A stretch of 64,000 bases of DNA from Planococcus sp. CPCC 101016. GTDB lineage: Bacteria; Bacillota; Bacilli; Bacillales_A; Planococcaceae. The position numbers were made by a program, and so were the translations under genes. The stretch lies in assembly GCF_007859295.1 (NCBI RefSeq), contig NZ_VOHB01000003.1, positions 310,001 through 374,000 of the forward strand, in the 5' to 3' direction. Below are positions 26,291 through 34,012 of the stretch, one piece after another. Under the pieces are notes generated by a model. The model was not told the DNA's origin and made no database searches. It was given only the letters and a program-made list of their open reading frames with translations. Every line of letters starts with the position of its first letter. Position 1 is the stretch's first letter.

Positions 26291-26345
26291 ATAGAAAAAC
26301 CCGGCAAGCTTTTGCTAGTGAAAGCATCGGCTTGTCGGGCTTTAT
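26291..26345 (-). terminator. terminator of the flotillin gene
   Basis: CCCG-G-CAAGC (26300-26309) pairs with GCTTG-T-CGGG (26330-26339) around a partly self-complementary loop, just after the stop at 26352. The AAAAA run on the plus strand gives the U tract. The 26066-26290 stretch contains no gene. Confidence 0.75.
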
Positions 26346-26351
26346 TCCGCT

Positions 26352-27848
26352 TTAGCGGTTTTCGTCGGTTTCACTAGAATCTTCATCGGTTAGTGAAGGT
26401 TCTTCTTTCTGAACGGCCGGCAATGTGGCAACTGAAGCCTGTTCGGCAGGTCGGTTGTTGCGATCCACATAGGACTTCAGCAATTCGCCGACGTCGATGC
26501 CGGTCATTTCCTTGAGCGGCTCCTGCATGTCGACCATTGTTTTGGTGACACTCTTGCCAAAGGACGGAATGCCCTGGCCGTTGCCGGAATCAATGATTTT
26601 CACAGATTCGATATTGCTTAGCGGCAAGGCAACTTTTTCTGCGAAGATCGGCAGCATCTCGATCAGTTTCTCGGTGATGATAACATCGCCGTGCTCTTCC
26701 ATCGCTTCTGCCAACAGCTTGCGGGATTCGGCTTCCGCTTTCCCTCGCTCACGGATGACTTCGGCTTCTGCCGCACCTTCGTCGCGTTTAATCTTCGCTT
26801 TTGCTTCCCCTTCGATCACAGAACGGCGTGCGTCTGCTTCAGCGGAACGCGTCGTTTCGTAATAGGTGGCATCGGCTTTCGTCTTACGCACCTTGCTTTC
26901 TTCTTCTTCCAACTTAACGGCGCGTTCACGCGCTGCAAATTGCATGCTTAGTTCTTCTTCCTGGATTTCCATCGCCAGCTTGGCTTTTTCCAGTTCGTAT
27001 GACTGCTCAGACTTGGCACGCGCACGCTCTGTCTCTTCTTTGAAGGCGGCATCTTTCAAGTCTTTTTGTTTTTTCGATTCCGCTGTCGAAATCTGGCGCA
27101 GGTATTCTTCTTCTTTCGCTTCCTGATCCGTCTGTGCACGGTGAATCCGTGTTTCCCGTTCCGTGTTTGCTTCCGCGATTTCAGCCAGTTTGCGGACTTC
27201 CGCAATCCGCGGCCGCCCTAGGTTTTCTAAGTAGCCATTGTCTTCGTCGGCATCACGCAGATCCGTCAAGCCGAGTGACGTAATCTTGAAGCCCATCAGA
27301 TCCAGTTGTTTCTGGGCGACTTCCTGAACATCCGTGTTGAATTTTTCGCGGTCGCTGTTGATGTCTTCGACCGTCATTTTCGATAAGATGGCACGCAAGT
27401 TACTGCCCAGCACCTCAATGATTTCCGTTTCAATTTCTTCCTGTTCTTTTCCAAGAAACTGTTCGGCGTAATTAGCGATGCCGTTCAATGTATCTGCTAC
27501 TTTGACCATTGCTACGGCATCCGCAACAATTGGCACGCCCGCGTTCGTGTAAACACGCGGTGTCGATAGCTTTAGCTGAAACGATGTCAGGCTGACAGGT
27601 GTCGATGTCTGAAAACGTCTCAACAGATAACCGCCGCCCCGGATGATTTTCATCGAGCGCCCTTCGTCATCGGTAAAGATGTTTGTGTCTTTTGCCGGAT
27701 CCCCAAGTTTCGGTCCGGTAATGATCAATGCCTCATTGGATTTAGCGGTCCGGTAACGGATTTTCATCCAGAAAAAATAACCGATACCCGCGATTGCGGC
27801 GATGATCAGCAATGCAATAATAATGGTAATGATGCCTAATGATTCCAT
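26352..27848 (-). CDS. floT: flotillin-like protein (FloT/YuaG family)
   Basis: This 498-residue protein has one N-terminal membrane segment (about 6-28), an SPFH/band-7 domain (about 35-205), a long Ala/Glu-rich coiled-coil flotillin domain (about 215-400, repeated EA-x-AE patterns) and a C-terminal region 'SNIESVKIIDSGNGQG'. Flotillins scaffold functional membrane microdomains. In Bacillus the gene is usually next to an NfeD partner (YuaF); none is visible here. The start ATG has AAAGGGAG 12 bp upstream. It is transcribed alone. Confidence 0.93.
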   Translation of the reverse strand: MESLGIITIIIALLIIAAIAGIGYFFWMKIRYRTAKSNEALIITGPKLGDPAKDTNIFTDDEGRSMKIIRGGGYLLRRFQTSTPVSLTSFQLKLSTPRVYTNAGVPIVADAVAMVKVADTLNGIANYAEQFLGKEQEEIETEIIEVLGSNLRAILSKMTVEDINSDREKFNTDVQEVAQKQLDLMGFKITSLGLTDLRDADEDNGYLENLGRPRIAEVRKLAEIAEANTERETRIHRAQTDQEAKEEEYLRQISTAESKKQKDLKDAAFKEETERARAKSEQSYELEKAKLAMEIQEEELSMQFAARERAVKLEEEESKVRKTKADATYYETTRSAEADARRSVIEGEAKAKIKRDEGAAEAEVIRERGKAEAESRKLLAEAMEEHGDVIITEKLIEMLPIFAEKVALPLSNIESVKIIDSGNGQGIPSFGKSVTKTMVDMQEPLKEMTGIDVGELLKSYVDRNNRPAEQASVATLPAVQKEEPSLTDEDSSETDENR

Positions 27849-28029
27849 GCTGCTTCCACTCCCTTTGATTAGATGATTGCCTCGATTCCGGCCGTACAGG
27901 AACTCGCCAACAAGCTATGGTCACTCCGTGTTTCTACATGCATGTGACGGCGGCTTATAATAATTATACGGATGTTTTATCAAAATGTTTCAAAAAAAGG
28001 CAATGTTTTTACAGCAATTGACGAACTTC

Positions 28030-28431
28030 TTACGGGCGGTAGCCATAACCGAAGTCGATAATGAAATAAAAGAAGAAAACCAGCATGGCTGCCGGAAGCA
28101 GGCTGATGGCGATTAGGATTTTCGCTGGGAGGGTCCAGGCATTGGCGAACCAATTCATATAGATGAAAATCAGAATACCGATGAACGGCAGGAGCAGCAG
28201 GTGCGATGCAGTTTCTGCCCATTGTGAATTTTCGTCCCAATAGGCATCCGGAACGGGAGCGATGCCGCTGTATTTCTCATTGATGCGATTGGTTATGCCG
28301 ATAAACAGAAACGACATGATTCCATAATAGAGGACGGCCAGGCTTTTGCCCCACCAGCTGAAATACGGATTGGTCATGACGAGGATAACGATGATCCCTA
28401 CAACAATGAAGAACCAAGAATATATGTCCAT
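28030..28431 (-). CDS. small integral membrane protein, unknown
   Basis: This 133-residue protein has four predicted membrane segments (about 5-20, 28-48, 80-97, 104-127) and a short extracellular loop 'NEKYSGIAPVPDAYWDENSQWAE'. AGGAGGG lies 5 bp before the ATG. The C-terminus 'FGYGYRP' is short and cytosolic or external. I do not recognise the family. It is divergent from the small-gene cluster at 28587. Confidence 0.7.
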   Translation of the reverse strand: MDIYSWFFIVVGIIVILVMTNPYFSWWGKSLAVLYYGIMSFLFIGITNRINEKYSGIAPVPDAYWDENSQWAETASHLLLLPFIGILIFIYMNWFANAWTLPAKILIAISLLPAAMLVFFFYFIIDFGYGYRP

Positions 28432-28586
28432 GCAAGCCCTCCTTTATTAATAGCGCGCTCTTTCTTACCATACGTGCCGGAAGGAAATAAGTTCCAAGAG
28501 TGGTGCGTTTGAATAGAGGTTCTTTTGTAAATCTTTTGAAACGTTTTTGCGCCTGTGCCGTATTACAAGTATGAGGAGGTGCGCGG

Positions 28587-28754
28587 ATGACTATGATGAA
28601 TGAATTTTTCTTTTTGATTCCATTATTGACGATACTGGTTTACCTGCTGGTGATCGGCTTTGCAATCTATGCTGTAGTCACTGGCTTGAGGCTGGCGAAA
28701 GAACGCAACACTCAGTTGAAGGCGATTGCCGACGAACTGCGGCGGCGACCTTAA
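28587..28754 (+). CDS. 55-residue single-pass membrane protein
   Basis: ATG 28587 follows GAGGAGGT (28573-28580) with 6-bp spacing. The product has a hydrophobic segment (about 7-31, 'FFFLIPLLTILVYLLVIG') followed by a basic, helical tail 'LRLAKERNTQLKAIADELRRR'. The good RBS, the compact hydrophobic-plus-amphipathic layout and the downstream gene on the same strand support a real gene. The family is unknown. Confidence 0.65.
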   Translation: MTMMNEFFFLIPLLTILVYLLVIGFAIYAVVTGLRLAKERNTQLKAIADELRRRP

Positions 28755-28774
28755 TTCGAGAAAGGGTGAGGGGT

Positions 28775-29017
28775 ATGGGATTGATGAGGTGGCTGTTTTT
28801 CAAAAAGAAGCATTTGGCTTATACCGCGTTTGGCGACGATATGTACTACAATGCAGCGGGCAAATTCAGCGCACATGGAATTTCCTATGATGCGGTCTTG
28901 AAAGTGAACGCGAACGCTACCCCTCCGCTTTTCAATAACGCTGCAAATTCAGCACAGTATGATTTTTATGTGGCGAAAAAAGATCGCTACCGTGCGCAGC
29001 AAGCACTTAACAGATAG
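28775..29017 (+). CDS. small cytosolic protein, unknown
   Basis: About 80 residues, beginning MGLMRWLFFKKKHLAY and rich in Tyr and Asn ('AFGDDMYYNAAGKFSAHG', 'NNAANSAQYDFYVAKKD'). The AAAGGGTGAGG upstream sets the start at ATG 28775 rather than the GTG at 28766. It follows the 55-residue gene by 20 bp and precedes another tiny membrane protein, so the three look like one operon. No function is assigned. Confidence 0.6.
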   Translation: MGLMRWLFFKKKHLAYTAFGDDMYYNAAGKFSAHGISYDAVLKVNANATPPLFNNAANSAQYDFYVAKKDRYRAQQALNR

Positions 29018-29022
29018 AGTTT

Positions 29023-29853
29023 TCATCTATAACTAGTAAAAGGAGGGATAACTGTGGAAATCGGATTCTTCTTATTATTGGCTATCCTCGGCGCTGGATT
29101 CCTCCTGCTGATTGCCTTTGACATGCACCGAAAATCAGAGATCAAACTAGCTGAAATCCAATTGCAGCGCGACAAAATTGCTTTGGAGCAGAAGCAATTG
29201 GAGATGCGCGGGAAAAATTTGTGATAGCTATACATATGAAAAAACGCATCAAGCATTTGCTGTCTGATGCGTTTTTTCATGTGCTGATGTTGTGGGAAAA
29301 TAGCTTTCTGCAAACAAATTTCGTATTCCGCAAAGAAAACTCTTATTCTGCAAACAAACGGCGGTTCGCGCAGAAGCTTTCTCGCTTTGATTAACCGCGT
29401 CGTGCCAATCGCAGCGACCAGGATGCCGGTTCCAAGAAACAGTTTAGAAAATAGCTGCAGTCCGACTGTCGGCGATGCCGTCAGGATGCCGCTGATGAAA
29501 AACAGGCCGAGGGCGCATACAATAAGGAAAATATTTAGTGCTGACTCCTTCCTTTTTAAACTCCAAAAGGATAGTTGCAGGAAAAGGATCAGCGCCGAGA
29601 TGAACATGATGACGGGAAATAACGGCATGAATTTTGCTGCGTAAACGAGGTAGTCGATGGTCAGAATATCGTCGGCCGATGTCACTTCTCCATTCAGCCA
29701 ATTCGAAAATATCGCAGAATATGGCCACTCCCATGATACGTCGTCCAGTTTGCTGCCTTCGTACAGGCTGAAGAAGGTGGCGATCGCGAAGAAAATCAAG
29801 GCGCCGAAGAATAAGATGAGTTGACTGGTGCGATTATTGATTTTTCTTTTCAT
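29023..29853 (-). CDS. DUF4306 (YjdJ-like) membrane protein with an abnormal C-terminal extension
   Basis: About 276 residues from ATG 29853 (AAAGGAG 6 bp upstream). Residues 1-160 are a normal four-helix membrane protein with an extracellular 'DDVSWEWPYSAIFS' and 'YLVYAAKFMPLFPVIMF', as in the DUF4306 family. After 'LIKARKLL' the frame continues for about 115 residues through the 20-bp repeat array (29306-29365), the terminator (29236-29280) and the complement of the small gene at 29054. That tail is basic and Cys/Arg/Phe-rich and looks non-native. The true function is unknown. Confidence 0.65.
   Translation of the reverse strand: MKRKINNRTSQLILFFGALIFFAIATFFSLYEGSKLDDVSWEWPYSAIFSNWLNGEVTSADDILTIDYLVYAAKFMPLFPVIMFISALILFLQLSFWSLKRKESALNIFLIVCALGLFFISGILTASPTVGLQLFSKLFLGTGILVAAIGTTRLIKARKLLREPPFVCRIRVFFAEYEICLQKAIFPQHQHMKKRIRQQMLDAFFHMYSYHKFFPRISNCFCSKAILSRCNWISASLISDFRCMSKAISRRNPAPRIANNKKNPISTVIPPFTSYR
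29054..29224 (+). CDS. 56-residue membrane protein with a coiled tail
   Basis: GTG 29054 follows AGGAGGG (29041-29047). The product has one membrane segment ('FFLLLAILGAGFLLLIAF') and a charged helical tail 'KLAEIQLQRDKIALEQKQLE'. This layout is the same as the 55-residue protein at 28587, so the two may be distant paralogues. The gene lies entirely opposite the C-terminal extension of the minus-strand frame at 29023-29853. It is followed by a terminator. Confidence 0.65.
   Translation: MEIGFFLLLAILGAGFLLLIAFDMHRKSEIKLAEIQLQRDKIALEQKQLEMRGKNL
29236..29280. terminator. bidirectional terminator
   Basis: A perfect 16-bp stem (29236-29251 with 29265-29280) with terminal A and T runs ends the small-gene operon. 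It also lies in the path of the convergent DUF4306 gene, whose reading frame passes through it. Confidence 0.88.
29306..29365. repeat. three 20-bp units with TTCTGCAAACAAA core
   Basis: Units at 29306-29325, 29326-29345 and 29346-29365 share TTCYGCAAASAAA and differ in the remaining seven bases; a decayed unit may precede them. The array is inside the extended frame of the DUF4306 gene, after its natural end. Confidence 0.6.
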
Positions 29854-30011
29854 TTTTTCTCCTTTCAGTCTTTTTCTATAATATACCATTTATTTTCCTT
29901 TTAAATGGAAGCAATTATTTTTTTATTATCCAGGACTGTCTTACGGACAATCGGGTATATCTCTATTACAGCAATTTCTTGCTGGATAGTTGTCCTCTGT
30001 CACTGGGTTTA

Positions 30012-30045
30012 TTCGCAAAATAGATTTTCATGTTCGGCAAATCGT
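30012..30045. repeat. two degenerate repeat units (TTCGCAAAA / TTCGGCAAA)
   Basis: Two short similar units 21 bp apart sit between the DUF4306 gene and the next plus-strand gene. They resemble the TTCTGCAAA core at 29306-29365. This is weak on its own. Confidence 0.35.
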
Positions 30046-30064
30046 TTGAAAAGGAGATGGCGTT

Positions 30065-30406
30065 TTGGAATATCAATTGACGTTGCGCTTGGCCAATAAA
30101 AATGAGGGGTATTCGTGGTTGTTCGAAAGTCCGGAAGATACGATGCCTTTATTTGATGAAGTAGTGGATACGTTCCAGCATTACGAAGCGGATGACATGG
30201 AAACGTTTATCCGTGAGAAGAAGAAAGAAATCGAAGAAACCGGCTCCAGCCATACGGCACAGATCGATGTCACAAAAGTTGAACCACGGGCGATTATTCG
30301 GTCCGCTTCGTATAAGGAAATGTGGTACGAAGGGAAGTATTTCGACGATATCCTGGAAGTGCTGACAGATAAATTGGGCCCACCGGAAAATCAGCAGTTT
30401 GAATAA
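30065..30406 (+). CDS. 113-residue acidic protein, unknown
   Basis: The start is TTG 30065 with AAGGAG 8 bp upstream. The product is soluble and acidic, with 'EGYSWLFESPEDTMPLFDEVVDTFQHYEADD' and 'KEMWYEGKYFDDILEVLTDKLGPP'. A mixed alpha/beta fold is likely. I do not recognise the family. It is a single gene followed by its own terminator. Confidence 0.7.
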   Translation: MEYQLTLRLANKNEGYSWLFESPEDTMPLFDEVVDTFQHYEADDMETFIREKKKEIEETGSSHTAQIDVTKVEPRAIIRSASYKEMWYEGKYFDDILEVLTDKLGPPENQQFE

Positions 30407-30418
30407 AACCTAATTATA

Positions 30419-30452
30419 GAAGCAAGCGATCCTTCGGGACGCTTGCTTTTAT
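30419..30452 (+). terminator. terminator
   Basis: AGCAAGCG (30421-30428) pairs with CGCTTGCT (30440-30447) and is followed by TTTT. Confidence 0.8.
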
Positions 30453-30474
30453 TGTGAAAAGACTGTGTAAACGT

Positions 30475-30550
30475 GGAAGTACCGGTTGAAAATGTGAACA
30501 CCCGGGTATGCACGGCGAACACCCGGGTTGAAACAACGAACACCCGGGTT
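30475..30550. repeat. 21-bp-period array with GAACACCCGGGT core
   Basis: GAACACCCGGGT occurs at 30496-30507, 30517-30528 and 30538-30549, exactly 21 bp apart; a decayed unit (AAGTACCGGTTGAA) precedes them. The core contains the palindrome CCCGGG. The array lies between two convergent terminators. Confidence 0.7.
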
Positions 30551-30564
30551 AACACAATCCACCC

Positions 30565-30604
30565 ACAAAAAAAGCCAAGCAACAATCGCTCGGCTTTCTT
30601 CTCC
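30565..30604 (-). terminator. terminator of the PBP gene
   Basis: AAAGCC-A-AGC (30571-30580) pairs with GCT-C-GGCTTT (30588-30597). The A run on the plus strand gives the U tract. Confidence 0.8.
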
Positions 30605-30622
30605 ATCAATCAAAGCTCGCTC

Positions 30623-32620
30623 TTACTTCCTCGAATCAATCACTTGTTCCACCATTTCCGCTACCGGTTCTTCCCCTTCGATCATCATTGCGACAATCAT
30701 CTCCGGGCTTTCCAGACTGTAGCCGACAAACCAGCTGGTCTCTTCGCCTCTTTCCCGGGCCGTGCCGCTTTTGCCGGCGAGTTCGATGCCGAGCTCTTTG
30801 CCGGCATTGCTCAAGCTGCCTCGCAAGGTTTCAGCGTTTGTGGCGTCCAGCAAATTTTCATTCCATAGTTGCTGATCGTCATCATCTAAAAATAACGTCG
30901 GCTTGTAGAGCTGGCCATTTGTCAAAATCGGGCTGTAGGCGGTCGCCAAGTGCAGGATGTTCACTTGCATCTGCCCTTGGCCAAAAGCTGTGTCGGCGAG
31001 CTGGCCTTCGGAGCCGAACGTGCCGTCCCGCGAAATGCGTGATGGCGTCAGCTCAATCGGGAAATCAATTTCTTCGCCGAAGCCGAAGTTTTCCAGGCCT
31101 GTCCGGAAATCGTTATTCGGGATATTGAGGGCTTGCTGGGCAAAATAGATATTGTCGGAATAGATGAGCGCTTTATTCAAATCAATCGGGTTTGCTACGT
31201 CATCGCGCGGACGCGTCACGCGGTAATCGCCCCAGGAACGGTAACGCTGCCAGGACTTGCCGGTGATATCCAGTCCTGTTGCCGGCTCGAGCGTACCGCT
31301 TTCCAAACCGATGGCCGCAGTGATCGGCTGCAGGACCGGTCCCGGTGTGTAGACGGCCGCAAAGCGATTGAAGAACGGCTGCAGCGGATCATTGGCGAGT
31401 TCCTGGAACCGGCTATTGGTAATGTTCGGAACAAATTCATTGGGGTCAAAGCCTGGCGAACTGACCAGCGCCAAGGTTTCACCCGTGTCCGGATCTACGG
31501 CGGCACTGGTTCCCGCTTTTTCACCCATCGCTCCGTAAATGGCTTGCTGCAATTCCGCATCAATGGTCAATGCCACGGTTTCGCCCGGCACCGGTTCATT
31601 ATCAACGGACGTGATAACAGCATCTTCGCGCTGCTTTTTCAGAATGATGCGGCCTCCCGTCTCGCCGCGCAGACGCTCCTGCAGAATTTCTTCGAGTCCT
31701 TGACGACCGACCAAGGCTTCGGTCGAATAGCCTTGGCCGCTCCACTCAGCCAATTGCTCGGCAGTGATCGGCCCCAAATAACCAGTAATGTGCGACAGCG
31801 CCCGGCCATACGGATACGTGCGCATCACCACTTCTGTCTGCGATGTGCCGCGAATCGTGAACAGCCGGTCCAGTGTCGCCTGATTCGCTTTAATCTGTGC
31901 AATGGGCACGAGGTAATGCGGCTGCACCCATGCTTGATTGAGTTTATCGTCCACCGCTTCTTCACTCATTCCAAGCAATTCTGCCAGCTGCGGCTTTTGG
32001 GACATGTCGAAGTTTTCCGGCACCACACTCACCTCATAGCCCGTGCTGCTGGTGGCAATCGCTTGGCCGTTTCGGTCAACAATTTCCCCGCGCGGCCCTT
32101 CTGTCACTTGAGTCGTCACCTGATCCCCTGCTTCCAGTTTTGGCAGAATAAAAGACGGGTCCCATTCGACAAACCAATCTTCCACTTCCCCGCGCGATTC
32201 ATACAGCAAAGTCAGCGTCTTCTTGAATTCCACTGGGCCAATTGCTGAATCGAAGTTTACTTGAATCGGGAAATCGGCCGGCTGCTCTTTGTTCCATGCG
32301 GCATCTTCTTCAGGTTCGGTGTAGGTGACTTCCAGATTTCCAATCCCCAATTGCTCATGCAGTTCCTGCTGCCACGTGACAAAATTTGCTTCTCCGTAAA
32401 CCGATTGGGTGCCTTGATTCAAGTAGTTCAGATGCATTGCAGGAAAATCACCGCTCTTCCATAGCTCGATAAACTCCACCACCCGCTGTTCGGGCGACGC
32501 TACAGTTTCTGCTGCTTCATCTGTCGGCTGCTCCGGTGCAGGCTGCACCTCTTCCTCTTGGCACGCCGTCAACATGAGCATCAATAGAATAAAAATTCCA
32601 ATCGTCATCATCTTCCTCAT
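30623..32620 (-). CDS. PBP2a/PBP3-like penicillin-binding lipoprotein with a lost SxxK active site
   Basis: This 665-residue protein has a lipoprotein signal (MRKMMTIGIFILLMLMLTAC), an NTF2-like MecA_N domain (about 45-150), a dimerisation domain (about 160-330) and a transpeptidase domain (about 355-660). It shares the layout of S. aureus PBP2a and B. subtilis PBP3. SDN (488-490) and KSGT (617-620) are intact. At the SxxK position, where relatives read PGSxxKxxTA, this gene reads PGPVLQPITA: Pro428 replaces the nucleophilic Ser and Gln431 the Lys. Acyl-enzyme formation should be impossible, so it may be a structural pseudo-enzyme. The frame is otherwise intact. Confidence 0.88.
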   Translation of the reverse strand: MRKMMTIGIFILLMLMLTACQEEEVQPAPEQPTDEAAETVASPEQRVVEFIELWKSGDFPAMHLNYLNQGTQSVYGEANFVTWQQELHEQLGIGNLEVTYTEPEEDAAWNKEQPADFPIQVNFDSAIGPVEFKKTLTLLYESRGEVEDWFVEWDPSFILPKLEAGDQVTTQVTEGPRGEIVDRNGQAIATSSTGYEVSVVPENFDMSQKPQLAELLGMSEEAVDDKLNQAWVQPHYLVPIAQIKANQATLDRLFTIRGTSQTEVVMRTYPYGRALSHITGYLGPITAEQLAEWSGQGYSTEALVGRQGLEEILQERLRGETGGRIILKKQREDAVITSVDNEPVPGETVALTIDAELQQAIYGAMGEKAGTSAAVDPDTGETLALVSSPGFDPNEFVPNITNSRFQELANDPLQPFFNRFAAVYTPGPVLQPITAAIGLESGTLEPATGLDITGKSWQRYRSWGDYRVTRPRDDVANPIDLNKALIYSDNIYFAQQALNIPNNDFRTGLENFGFGEEIDFPIELTPSRISRDGTFGSEGQLADTAFGQGQMQVNILHLATAYSPILTNGQLYKPTLFLDDDDQQLWNENLLDATNAETLRGSLSNAGKELGIELAGKSGTARERGEETSWFVGYSLESPEMIVAMMIEGEEPVAEMVEQVIDSRK

Positions 32621-32735
32621 CGAACGACCTCCGCTCTTATCCTTTCTCCTATTATCGCTTGATTAGGGAATAAGTTAAAGACTGAATTTTCTAACCTTTA
32701 AATAGTATGCTTTAACCAGCGAATAAAATTTCCCA

Positions 32736-32767
32736 TAAAAAATAGCCAGGCGATAGTCGCCTGGCTA
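32736..32767 (-). terminator. terminator of the small Lys-rich protein gene
   Basis: TAGCCAGGCGA (32743-32753) pairs perfectly with TCGCCTGGCTA (32757-32767), with the A run at 32737-32742 giving the U tract on the minus strand. Confidence 0.88.
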
Positions 32768-32776
32768 ATGCATCAA

Positions 32777-32950
32777 TTATTTCTTCGTTTTCTCTTTGAT
32801 TTTATTGGCAACGTCATCTTTCATGACCATCGCTTTTTCTTTATAAGTCGTCGCTTTTTCTTTGTAGTCGTCTTTGTTTTCTTTCCAGTGGGCTCTGCCT
32901 TTTTCGATTGACTTGTCTTTCAGCTGGTTTAGCTTGTCTAAAAATGCCAT
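32777..32950 (-). CDS. 57-residue Lys-rich helical protein, unknown
   Basis: MAFLDKLNQLKDKSIEKG is followed by repeated KEK/YKEKA heptad-like segments, so the protein is a highly charged, probably single helix. GGAAGG precedes ATG 32950 by 8 bp, favouring it over the ATG three codons upstream. It has its own terminator. I do not know a function; a stress-type small protein is a guess. Confidence 0.65.
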   Translation of the reverse strand: MAFLDKLNQLKDKSIEKGRAHWKENKDDYKEKATTYKEKAMVMKDDVANKIKEKTKK

Positions 32951-33144
32951 TTGAATCATCCTTCCGTTTTTCCCGCCGTTAGAACGGCCAGGTAAACTGC
33001 GTTAAGCATAACTTGTTTCAGCCCCATTGTCTAAAGACAGCCGGCAGTGATGGTGAAAAATGAAACCTATCGCGTTCAATGGCGTATACTCTATATACAT
33101 AATTCTGCAATTAAGATTTTAAAAATAAAAAAAGGCGGTGCTCT

Positions 33145-33969
33145 ATGTTTGAGCAAATGAAGGCGCGTTATCTGATCTTGTTTTCTGTACTCGGCGTGAT
33201 TTTGACGATGGTTGCCTTGATTGTCTTGGACGTCAATGAAATGACCTTTGATGTCATCAGCCAATTGATGCTGTACGTGGTGGTGCCAGGGCTCTATTTC
33301 AGTTATTATTTCCGGAAGCATAACGCTTCTGTCTGGAACGTCCTGTCTTTTGGCGGCATCCATAAATGGCTGCCGGCTTTATTCGCCTTAGTGGTAGTGT
33401 CGATCGCCTTTTCAATCAGCATGTTCTGGTTTCAACTGTTCATGCTGGCACCGATTGCGCCGTGGCTCGTCGATTTCATGCTGGAAGCGATACCGATTCC
33501 GGATACGCCGCTGTATATTGTCTTCACGATTTTCACCATCGCTATTTTAGCACCAGTGGTTGAGGAGTTTATGTTCCGAGGGGTGCTGTTGAAGCGGATG
33601 ATCGGCAAGACTTCGGTATGGGGCGGCATTTTAATCTCCAGTCTGCTGTTCGGCGTATTGCATCTCGATGTCATCGGTGCCTTCTTGTTTGGGGTTGTGG
33701 CTTCCCTGCTATACTTGCGGACCAACAACCTGCTGATTCCGATCCTATTGCATATCATCAATAACTCGCTGGCGGCAGCTGCCATGTTCCTGGCACCCAC
33801 CTGGCCAGAGTCGATCGCCATTTTTGATTTGGCGGATATCTACTCAAAAGCGACGCCGAATGCCGTACTTCTGGGCATCTCTGCTGTACTGATGTTCGGT
33901 GCCATCTTCTGGCTTGCGCGCGGCTTAAAGGCACACCAGGAACCGAAAGAAGAAACGATCCATGAATAG
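33145..33969 (+). CDS. CPBP family intramembrane glutamic endopeptidase
   Basis: This 274-residue protein has about eight membrane segments. The CPBP (Abi) motifs are present in order: 'EEFMFRGVLL' (EExxxR), 'LLFGVLHLD' (FxxxH) and 'LLHIINN' (HxxxN), so the metal-independent glutamic protease site appears intact. Relatives process CAAX-type or bacteriocin/signalling peptides. No substrate gene is nearby. AAGGCGG precedes the ATG. It is a monocistronic unit sharing a terminator with the convergent ABC genes. Confidence 0.9.
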   Translation: MFEQMKARYLILFSVLGVILTMVALIVLDVNEMTFDVISQLMLYVVVPGLYFSYYFRKHNASVWNVLSFGGIHKWLPALFALVVVSIAFSISMFWFQLFMLAPIAPWLVDFMLEAIPIPDTPLYIVFTIFTIAILAPVVEEFMFRGVLLKRMIGKTSVWGGILISSLLFGVLHLDVIGAFLFGVVASLLYLRTNNLLIPILLHIINNSLAAAAMFLAPTWPESIAIFDLADIYSKATPNAVLLGISAVLMFGAIFWLARGLKAHQEPKEETIHE

Positions 33970-34010
33970 AAAAAGGGCCACCGCATAAACTCCGCGGTGG
34001 CCCTTTTTGG
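33968..34010. terminator. bidirectional terminator
   Basis: AAAAGGGCCACCGC (33971-33984) pairs perfectly with GCGGTGGCCCTTTT (33994-34007) between two convergent genes. Confidence 0.92.
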
Positions 34011-34012
34011 CT

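Noticed and set aside
31133..32248. A 371-residue open frame on the plus strand
   Set aside because: It lies fully antisense to the PBP gene, has no RBS and a composition (Arg/Cys/His-rich) typical of shadow frames.
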